Source: Planctomycetaceae bacterium (GTDB lineage Bacteria; Planctomycetota; Phycisphaerae; Phycisphaerales; SM1A02). From it: a stretch of 5,646 bases of DNA. This document shows positions 1 to 5,646 of the stretch, piece after piece. The notes under the pieces were generated by a model. The model was not told the origin of the DNA. It saw only the letters and a list, made by a program, of their open reading frames with translations, and did not search any database. Every line of letters begins with the position of its first letter. Position 1 is the stretch's first letter. Location: positions 1-5,646 of the forward strand of contig NYVB01000065.1 in NCBI GenBank assembly GCA_002684315.1. The letters run 5' to 3'. A program made the position numbers and the translations under genes.

Positions 1-41
1 TATGACCGGAAGTCGCAACGGGCCAGAGACAAATGCGAAAC

Positions 42-69
42 CGGGTCAATATCGGTCCTGAAAGACCCG
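42..69 (-). repeat. Second inverted repeat downstream of motB
   Basis: CGGGTC (42-47) and GACCCG (64-69) form a 6-bp stem with a 16-nt loop. Read on the minus strand it is followed by GTTTCGCATTTGTC, a sequence only modestly rich in T. With the hairpin at 77-98 it could end the motAB transcript, but neither is a strong terminator. Nothing else is seen in positions 1-90. Confidence 0.25.
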
Positions 70-76
70 CACAGAG

Positions 77-98
77 CGCCTTGGTCGGCCTCAAGGCG
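77..98 (-). repeat. Hairpin across the motB stop codon
   Basis: CGCCTTG (77-83) and CAAGGCG (92-98) form a perfect 7-bp stem with an 8-nt loop. It spans the motB stop (91-93). Read on the minus strand, no T run follows directly. It may be a 3'-end stabilising hairpin or part of a terminator without a T tract. Confidence 0.4.
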
Positions 99-927
99 TG
101 TCCACGGGTTCAGTGCGCACCGGATCGACGGCATGGCGATTGGTCACGCGAATCTCGACCCGTCGATTAGGAGCATCTTCAATCGAGTTCGAGGGGTGGT
201 CCGTGAACGGCTCGTTGTCACCAGCCGCCACGATCTCGATTCGACGCCAATTGACACCGTCTGCGGCGAGTGCGCGGGACACGGCCATCGCCCGTTCGAA
301 GGAGAGCTCGAGCCCCGCTTCGGTGTCGTTTCCGGCTTCACCGCGAGAGGCGTGTCCGTGCACTTCGATGATCATGGGAAGACCACGGACCTGGCGAGCG
401 AGTCGCTGGATGCGCTCCATGCCTTCGTCGGTGAGGTGTTCCGAATCATGCGCGAACTTGAGATCGATCATGAGTGAATGTTCACCGGTGTCGCGAGGAG
501 AGTGGATCTCCTCCTTGTCACCGGGCTCACCCTCGTCCTGCGCCCGACCGGGGCCGTTCGAGTAGTACCAGTCGACGACCTTGCGAAGCTCGGGATCGGT
601 GGTGTCGAGATCGATGGGGTTTCCGAATGCCGCACGCGTGTTCCAGACGAATTCCGCCCAGCGATCGAAAGGCACGGTGGCACCGCCTTCGCCGTCACTG
701 TCGCCTTCGGCACCGGCCTTCGCTGGCGGTGACATGTTGAGCGCGAAGAGAATCACGAAGAAGCCCATGATCAGCATCACCATGTCGGCGAATGAGATGA
801 GCCATTCGGGGGCACCTTCGTGCTCCTCGTCGTGGCCTCCGCCCGTCGCATGGGCCATCATGGCACCATGCGGGACGTGTTCCTCATTGTGATCCTGATC
901 GAAATCACTGTCGTTGTAATCGGGCAT
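91..927 (-). CDS. motB: MotB-type flagellar motor stator protein (OmpA-like C-terminus)
   Basis: This is the peptidoglycan-anchored stator subunit that, with MotA, forms the ion channel driving flagellar rotation. The 278-residue protein has an acidic, His-rich cytoplasmic N-terminus (about 1-40), then one membrane helix (about 42-64). The helix carries the MotB signature SFADMVMLIMGFFVILFAL, in which Asp48 is the expected ion-binding residue. An acidic, Gly-rich periplasmic linker (about 66-145) leads to an OmpA-like peptidoglycan-binding domain (about 150-262). That domain shows the LSFERAMAV helix (Arg212) and the closing NRRVEIRV motif. The usual GHTD motif reads GHAS (191-194), so the Asp that contacts diaminopimelate in OmpA-family proteins is missing. 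The ATG is preceded by GGAG (935-938) at 7 nt spacing. It lies 54 nt after motA on the same strand, so co-transcription is likely. The family call is firm; the coupling ion (H+ or Na+) cannot be told. Confidence 0.95.
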   Translation of the reverse strand: MPDYNDSDFDQDHNEEHVPHGAMMAHATGGGHDEEHEGAPEWLISFADMVMLIMGFFVILFALNMSPPAKAGAEGDSDGEGGATVPFDRWAEFVWNTRAAFGNPIDLDTTDPELRKVVDWYYSNGPGRAQDEGEPGDKEEIHSPRDTGEHSLMIDLKFAHDSEHLTDEGMERIQRLARQVRGLPMIIEVHGHASRGEAGNDTEAGLELSFERAMAVSRALAADGVNWRRIEIVAAGDNEPFTDHPSNSIEDAPNRRVEIRVTNRHAVDPVRTEPVDTP

Positions 928-981
928 CGGAAGACTCCGGAAACGGTTGGTCGTGTGACGAATCGTGCGTCAGAAAAGGGG

Positions 982-1770
982 TTATGCGGCCGCTTTCAGA
1001 CGGAGGCGCTGCTGACGGGGCACGAATGCGAGCATCTTCTCGAAGGTGGCGCGGGGGTTGTCTCCAGCATGAATCGAGAGGACGCCCTGAAGCATCATCT
1101 CCTTGCTGAGAATCTCCTCACCGGAACGAAGTGAAAGCTTGTCACCCATGGGACCGGCCACGGCGTTCGCCAGAAGCGTTCCGTAGAGCGTCGCGGTCAC
1201 GGCCACGGCGAGCATGCCACCGAGTTCCTCGACACCGCCGGTGCCGAGACTTCCGAACATGCCGATCTGACCGATCAAGGTCGCGGCCAGGCCGTAGCCG
1301 GGACCGTAGAGCTTGATGAGGTCGAAGAATTTCTTTCCTGACTTGTGACGTTCCTGCATGGCCATGATCTCCATGCGCATGGTGGTCTCGATGACGTGTG
1401 CATCAGAGCCGTCGACCGCCATCTTCAGCCCTTGCTGAAGAAAGGGATCTTCAAGCTGTTCGACTTCGTTTTCAAGTGCGAGGATGCCGTCACGGCGTGC
1501 CTTGTCACTCAGCATGGCCATCTTTTCGACGGTTTCAGGAAGCCCCATCTGCTTGTTGGACATGAAACGCTTCACGTAACTGGGAACCTGCTTCAGCTTG
1601 TCCATCGGCATCGCCATGAAGACGACACTGATGGTTCCACCGAAGACCATCACCACTCCCTTGAGTGACCAGAACATCCCCCATGACCCGCCATGACTGA
1701 CGATGAGAAATCCGGTGCCGATACACACCACGATTCCAAGGATGACTCCAATGACACTTGCTTTATCCAT
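982..1770 (-). CDS. motA: MotA-type flagellar motor stator protein
   Basis: This is the inner-membrane stator subunit that surrounds the MotB helix and pushes on the rotor protein FliG. At 262 residues it is a normal length for the short MotA type. Four membrane helices fit residues about 4-25, 34-54, 150-172 and 184-208. A cytoplasmic loop lies between helices 2 and 3. That loop carries the conserved ARRDGILALENE stretch (91-102), whose Arg92 and Glu100 match in spacing the E. coli Arg90/Glu98 pair that faces FliG. It also carries the DPFLQQGLKMAVDG motif (108-121). Pro157 in YGPGYG and Pro207 in ANAVAGPMGDKL match the conserved prolines flanking the channel helices, and TATLYGTLLAN is the usual helix-4 motif. 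The ATG has a strong GGAGG (1778-1782) at 7 nt spacing. It is the first gene of a motA-motB pair. No flagellar sigma-factor promoter is convincing upstream. Confidence 0.96.
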   Translation of the reverse strand: MDKASVIGVILGIVVCIGTGFLIVSHGGSWGMFWSLKGVVMVFGGTISVVFMAMPMDKLKQVPSYVKRFMSNKQMGLPETVEKMAMLSDKARRDGILALENEVEQLEDPFLQQGLKMAVDGSDAHVIETTMRMEIMAMQERHKSGKKFFDLIKLYGPGYGLAATLIGQIGMFGSLGTGGVEELGGMLAVAVTATLYGTLLANAVAGPMGDKLSLRSGEEILSKEMMLQGVLSIHAGDNPRATFEKMLAFVPRQQRLRLKAAA

Positions 1771-1788
1771 CTGTCCGCCTCCAGGCAG

Positions 1789-1805
1789 GCCGCGGAATAT
1801 GCGGC
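1789..1805 (-). repeat. Short inverted repeat in the motA leader
   Basis: GCCGC and GCGGC form a perfect 5-bp stem around a 7-nt loop (ggaatat), 6 bases upstream of the motA Shine-Dalgarno. It could be a small mRNA hairpin near the ribosome binding site or an operator half-site pair. An inverted repeat this short can arise by chance in GC-rich DNA. Confidence 0.3.
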
Positions 1806-1931
1806 ATGTTCAGGTGATCGGACGCATCCACACCCATCTGAAGTAAGAATCTTGCGGGATGTGCAGACTGTGTGACCAGATCATTCGGAACTGCCCTCAC
1901 AGACATCAGCGCCCATGGGTTCTCGGACCGT

Positions 1932-1954
1932 AGCCTCGAGGGGCTTCTTTTTTT
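1932..1954 (+). terminator. Intrinsic terminator with no annotated gene upstream
   Basis: AGCCT (1932-1936) pairs with GGGCT (1941-1945), four Watson-Crick pairs and one T-G pair, around a CGAG loop. It is followed by TC and a run of seven T's (1948-1954). On the plus strand this has the layout of a factor-independent terminator, though the stem is short. On the minus strand the hairpin is preceded by the A run and followed by ACGG, so it would not terminate motA transcription. The nearest upstream plus-strand sequence is the motA 5' region, so the terminated transcript is unknown: a small RNA or an attenuated leader of the downstream dehydrogenase. Confidence 0.55.
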
Positions 1955-2063
1955 CCGTGGAATCGGGGGTGAGAACCCGGCGAAATCGAGGGATCGAGAC
2001 TCATGGGCTCACTGGTTGCTGGGGCGCGCACGATTCGCCGAGACCCTCTCTGGAGCACATGCA

Positions 2064-2098
2064 CCGCGGGTTGAGACGAGAGATGCAGGAACCCCCGG
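2064..2098 (+). repeat. Imperfect inverted repeat in the dehydrogenase leader
   Basis: CCGCGGGTT (2064-2072) pairs with AACCCCCGG (2090-2098) at eight of nine positions, around a 17-nt purine-rich loop. No T run follows, so it is not a terminator. A second small hairpin lies upstream, GGGT-GAGA-ACCC at 1967-1978. Together they could structure the 5' leader. No known riboswitch family is recognised. Confidence 0.35.
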
Positions 2099-2207
2099 AA
2101 GCGGACCGACGGCTTCTGACGATCGGCCCGTCCGGTTCGATCAGCTTCGATTGATGATCTGCTGAAACAACGGTCGGAGGGACCCGCCAACGGGTATCCT
2201 GCGCGCT

Positions 2208-2211
2208 GGAG
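2208..2211 (+). promoter_or_regulatory. Ribosome binding site that decides the dehydrogenase start
   Basis: GGAG lies 6 nt before ATG 2218 but only 3 nt before the in-frame GTG at 2215. Bacterial initiation favours a spacing of about 5-9 nt, so ATG 2218 is the better start. The GTG would add one residue. Confidence 0.7.
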
Positions 2212-2217
2212 ATCGTG

Positions 2218-3171
2218 ATGAACACACGTCCGCTAGTCGTCCACACCGAGACCATTGGAAACGCCGCTCGTGCATGGCTGGAAGAGCGGGCGGAGGTGGT
2301 CGCCGCGGATTCCGGGAGCGATGCCTTCGCGGAGCTTGCACCCCGAATAGACGCCCTTCTGGTTCGCACCTACACCGAGGTCGACGATGCACTGCTTGAA
2401 CGACTCCCTCGATTGAAGGTCGTGGGTCGAGCCGGCGTCGGCGTCGACAACATCGATGTGACCGCCTGCCGCAGCCGGGGGGTCGAAGTGGTCTACGCCC
2501 CCGCCTCGAGCACGCATGCCGTGGCGGAGTACGTGGTCGCGTTGCTGTGCGACGCGCTTCGCCCGAGGATCTACCTGCAGGATGCCGAAGATCGCAGCCG
2601 ATGGAGTCACCACCGCAAGACCCTGGTTGCGGGAAGACAGTTCGACGAACTCACTCTTGGGATCCTGGGACTGGGCCGCATCGGCTCGACGGTGGCGAGG
2701 TTCGCCGAGGCACTGGGATTTCAGACGATCGCTTCGGATCTCGAGTCGATTCCGCTGACCGACCGCCACGGTGCCGAGATGGTGTCGGTCGAAACGCTCT
2801 TCGCGCAAGCCGACGTCCTGACCATTCACGTCGACGGCAGACGCGCCAATCGCGGGCTGATCGGCGACGATCTGCTGGAGCGCATGAAACAGGATGCCGT
2901 CCTGATCAACACCAGCCGCGGATTCGTCATGCAGCATGATCCTCTGAGACGAGTGCTCGCCGCACGAACCGATCTGCGGGCCTTTCTCGATGTCCATGAT
3001 CCTGAACCCCCACCTCCGGGCGATCGACTCTTCGAACTGTCCAATGCCCACCTGCTCCCTCACCTTGCCAGCAGGACCGAAACCGCGATGGCTCGGATGA
3101 GCGATGTCGTGCAGGACATCTGGGCGGTTCTCAACGGCCAGGAACCGACGTGGCCGGCCCCGGAAGACTGA
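2218..3171 (+). CDS. D-isomer-specific 2-hydroxyacid dehydrogenase, short phosphoglycerate-dehydrogenase-like form
   Basis: This is a cytoplasmic NAD-dependent oxidoreductase of the SerA/hydroxypyruvate reductase family. Residues here count from the GTG at 2215; the preferred ATG at 2218 gives 317 residues. The N-terminal substrate-binding half has GRAGVGVDNID (71-81) and AEYVVALL. The Rossmann fold carries GLGRIG (152-157), and Asp175 at the end of the second strand suggests NAD rather than NADP. The catalytic triad is Arg235 (NTSRG), Glu264 (DVHDPEP) and His283 (LPHLASRT). The protein ends soon after the catalytic domain, so it lacks the C-terminal ACT regulatory domain of E. coli SerA and should not show that type of serine feedback. 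The stretch after Arg235 reads FVMQHDPL where the family usually has a GxVVDExAL-like sequence. GRAGVGVDNID favours 3-phosphoglycerate, and enolase next door fits, but glyoxylate/hydroxypyruvate reductase or another 2-ketoacid reductase is possible. The family is firm; the substrate is not. Confidence 0.93.
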   Translation: MNTRPLVVHTETIGNAARAWLEERAEVVAADSGSDAFAELAPRIDALLVRTYTEVDDALLERLPRLKVVGRAGVGVDNIDVTACRSRGVEVVYAPASSTHAVAEYVVALLCDALRPRIYLQDAEDRSRWSHHRKTLVAGRQFDELTLGILGLGRIGSTVARFAEALGFQTIASDLESIPLTDRHGAEMVSVETLFAQADVLTIHVDGRRANRGLIGDDLLERMKQDAVLINTSRGFVMQHDPLRRVLAARTDLRAFLDVHDPEPPPPGDRLFELSNAHLLPHLASRTETAMARMSDVVQDIWAVLNGQEPTWPAPED

Positions 3172-3201
3172 CTCCATGCGATGACCGTACGGGCATGAGT
3201 C
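3170..3201 (+). repeat. Hairpin overlapping the dehydrogenase stop codon
   Basis: The arms GACTCCATGC (3170-3179) and GCATGAGTC (3193-3201) form nine pairs with one bulged C (3174), around a 13-nt loop. The left arm begins inside the TGA stop (3169-3171). No T run follows, so it is not a classical intrinsic terminator. It could stabilise the 3' end of the upstream message or slow transcription before enolase. The pairing is directly visible; the function is inferred. Confidence 0.45.
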
Positions 3202-3253
3202 CCCGCGCAGACGTACACTGAACGATCCTTCTCACCATTTTCATCACGCTTGA

Positions 3254-4552
<1,299 letters not shown>

Positions 4553-4569
4553 AAGGACCAGGCGTCATC

Positions 4570-4608
4570 CTCATCCGGATCGATGAGACCGGGCTCTGAA
4601 CCTTTTTT
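4570..4608 (+). terminator. Possible weak terminator between enolase and the ABC exporter
   Basis: CTCATC (4570-4575) and GATGAG (4582-4587) form a perfect 6-bp stem with a 6-nt loop, 17 bases after the enolase stop. A run of six T's follows at 4603-4608, but 15 nt separate the stem from it, which is too far for a standard intrinsic terminator. The T run ends two bases before the exporter ATG. Partial termination is possible, and chance is also plausible. Confidence 0.3.
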
Positions 4609-4610
4609 CG

Positions 4611-5646
4611 ATGACCGACTTTCCAACGCAATTTCGCCTCATCCGCCAGCTGATCTTCAGTGAGAGGATGCGGTACGCCTGCGCGTTGACCGCACTCATC
4701 GCGGGCACCCTTCTGATCTATCTGATTCCCCTGGTGCCGCAGGCGGTTCTCGATGTGGTCTTCAACGATGATCCGGACAAGGCTTCCGGAATCTCTCGGG
4801 GCGTGATCGAATTCCTCGGCGGCATCGAGGAGGGGGGTTCGCAACTCTGGCGCCCCGCTCTGCTGATCGGATTCCTCGCACTCGCGGCCGGGTTCTGCGT
4901 GCATCTGCGGCAACGATTCGCGGCAAGGGCGGCTCAGAACATCGCTCGCCGCATGCGCAGCGGCATCTACGATCACGTGCAGAAACTTCCCTGCCGCACG
5001 CATGAGACTCTGGAGAGCGGCGACCTGCTGCAGCGTTGCTCCTCGGACGTGGACACGGTCAGCCTTTTTCTGAGCGAACAGATCACGATGATCGGCCGAG
5101 CGTTCGCGATGCTGCTGGTTCCACTGCCCCTGATGTTCGCGCTCGACTGGCGGATGGCTGCGATCTCCCTGATCCTGGTCGTTCCGATCTCGGTGTTCTC
5201 CTACACCTTCTTCAACCGGATGCGCACCCGCTTCCTCGAGAAGGAAAAAGCCGAAGCCCGACTGACCGCCACCGTCAACGAGAATCTCAACGGGGTTCGA
5301 GTCGTGCGTTCGTTCGCCCGACAATCCTTCGAGAGCGCTCGTTTCGACGAACACAATGCGACGCATCGCAACCGCGACAACGACCTCTATCGTCTGATGG
5401 CCCGGTTCTGGTCGCTTTCGGACGCACTCTGTTTCTGCCAGCAGGGCCTGGTCATCGGTTTCGGACTGTGGTGGCTGACTCAGGGCTCACTCGAGATCGG
5501 CACGTTCTACTTCTTCATCTCGGTGGTCAACATGTTCCTCTGGCCGGTACGAATGCTGGGCAGGATCCTCGCCGAGTTCGGCAAGGCACTGGTCGCGGTC
5601 GGCCGTATCGAAGAGGTGCTGGAACGTCCCGCCGAATCATCTCCTG
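4611..5646 (+). CDS. ABC exporter, membrane domain (3' end outside window)
   Basis: This is the N-terminal part of an ABC exporter of the MsbA/LmrA half-transporter type. The frame is open from ATG 4611 to the window edge (345 residues) without a stop. Six membrane helices fit residues about 23-46, 83-101, 158-178, 181-202, 268-290 and 297-315, with an extracytoplasmic loop of about 30 residues between helices 1 and 2. The first intracellular loop has the typical SGDLLQRCSSDVDTV (136-150). The second has NENLNGVRVVRSFARQ (223-238). The AEFGKALVAVGRIEEVLE segment (321-338) is the usual linker into the ATPase domain. The Walker A, signature and Walker B motifs would lie beyond the window. An in-frame stop at 4584-4586 limits the start, and ATG 4611 keeps the N-terminal elbow helix. 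No Shine-Dalgarno lies before it; a T6 run does. The substrate (lipid, peptide or drug) cannot be told. Confidence 0.93.
   Translation, partial: MTDFPTQFRLIRQLIFSERMRYACALTALIAGTLLIYLIPLVPQAVLDVVFNDDPDKASGISRGVIEFLGGIEEGGSQLWRPALLIGFLALAAGFCVHLRQRFAARAAQNIARRMRSGIYDHVQKLPCRTHETLESGDLLQRCSSDVDTVSLFLSEQITMIGRAFAMLLVPLPLMFALDWRMAAISLILVVPISVFSYTFFNRMRTRFLEKEKAEARLTATVNENLNGVRVVRSFARQSFESARFDEHNATHRNRDNDLYRLMARFWSLSDALCFCQQGLVIGFGLWWLTQGSLEIGTFYFFISVVNMFLWPVRMLGRILAEFGKALVAVGRIEEVLERPAESSP

Larger units (their letters stand above)
1771..2217. other. Divergent intergenic region between motA and the dehydrogenase gene
   Basis: This stretch must hold promoters for both the minus-strand motAB pair and the plus-strand metabolic block. 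Neither promoter shows convincing -35 and -10 boxes. It contains the motA Shine-Dalgarno (GGAGG, 1778-1782), a small inverted repeat (1789-1805), the plus-strand terminator (1932-1954), a GNRA-type mini-hairpin (1967-1978) and an imperfect hairpin (2064-2098). Short open frames cross it on both strands, but they lack ribosome binding sites and recognisable protein features. The plus-strand frame from GTG 1872 reads straight through the terminator, so I do not call genes here. Confidence 0.7.

Noticed and set aside
982..1770. motA as an ExbB/TolQ family protein instead of a flagellar stator
   Set aside because: The four-helix layout, the ARRDGILALE loop, the TLYGTLLAN helix and the adjacent MotB with an OmpA domain all point to MotA.
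1852..1881. TTGCGG with a downstream CAGAT as a plus-strand promoter for a small RNA
   Set aside because: The -10 match is poor. The idea rests only on the terminator downstream.
1872..2165. Plus-strand 97-codon frame in the divergent region, starting GTG
   Set aside because: It has no ribosome binding site, reads through the terminator hairpin and T run at 1932-1954, and shows no protein features.
1906..2190. Minus-strand 94-codon frame in the divergent region
   Set aside because: Its composition is Arg/Ser-rich, typical of noncoding GC-rich DNA, with no motif and no support from context.
2195..2200. TATCCT as a -10 box for the dehydrogenase gene
   Set aside because: No acceptable -35 element lies 16-18 bases upstream, and the hexamer alone is common by chance.
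2233..3177. Open frame of 314 codons on the minus strand, fully antisense to the dehydrogenase gene
   Set aside because: It mirrors a strong, motif-complete gene in GC-rich DNA, where antisense frames stay open by codon bias. Its translation shows no recognisable domain.
3214..3219. TACACT as a -10 box for enolase
   Set aside because: The hexamer fits moderately, but the -35 position reads GGGCAT, so a promoter cannot be supported.

Overview
The window is GC-rich bacterial chromosomal DNA holding five protein-coding genes in two divergent blocks. By eye, the compact spacing, frequent CGA/TCG codons and protein sequences suggest a motile bacterium with a peptidoglycan wall. A planctomycete of the Phycisphaerae type is my best guess, but this is an impression from protein style. 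No rRNA or marker gene is present to prove it.

The left block is on the minus strand. motA (982-1770) is followed 54 bases downstream by motB (91-927). Together they encode the stator of the flagellar motor, the ion channel that converts ion flow into rotor torque. No other flagellar gene is visible. Positions 1-90 downstream of motB hold only weak hairpins.

The centre (1771-2217) is a divergent intergenic region of about 450 bases with no convincing protein gene. Its clearest element is a plus-strand hairpin followed by seven T's (1932-1954). This looks like a factor-independent terminator, yet no annotated plus-strand gene lies upstream of it. It suggests either a small RNA or a prematurely terminated leader of the dehydrogenase gene.

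The right block is on the plus strand. It holds a short NAD-dependent D-2-hydroxyacid dehydrogenase resembling 3-phosphoglycerate dehydrogenase (2218-3171), enolase (3263-4552), and the membrane half of an ABC exporter that runs off the right edge (4611 onward). The first two act around the phosphoglycerate node of central metabolism, if the dehydrogenase does use 3-phosphoglycerate. The exporter is functionally unrelated as far as can be seen.

This is mostly an ordinary housekeeping region. I found no defence system, mobile element, CRISPR array, tRNA or rRNA, and no convincing new system. The points worth a second look are the orphan terminator, short hairpins at gene ends, unusual residues in MotB and the dehydrogenase, and the exporter start with no ribosome binding site.
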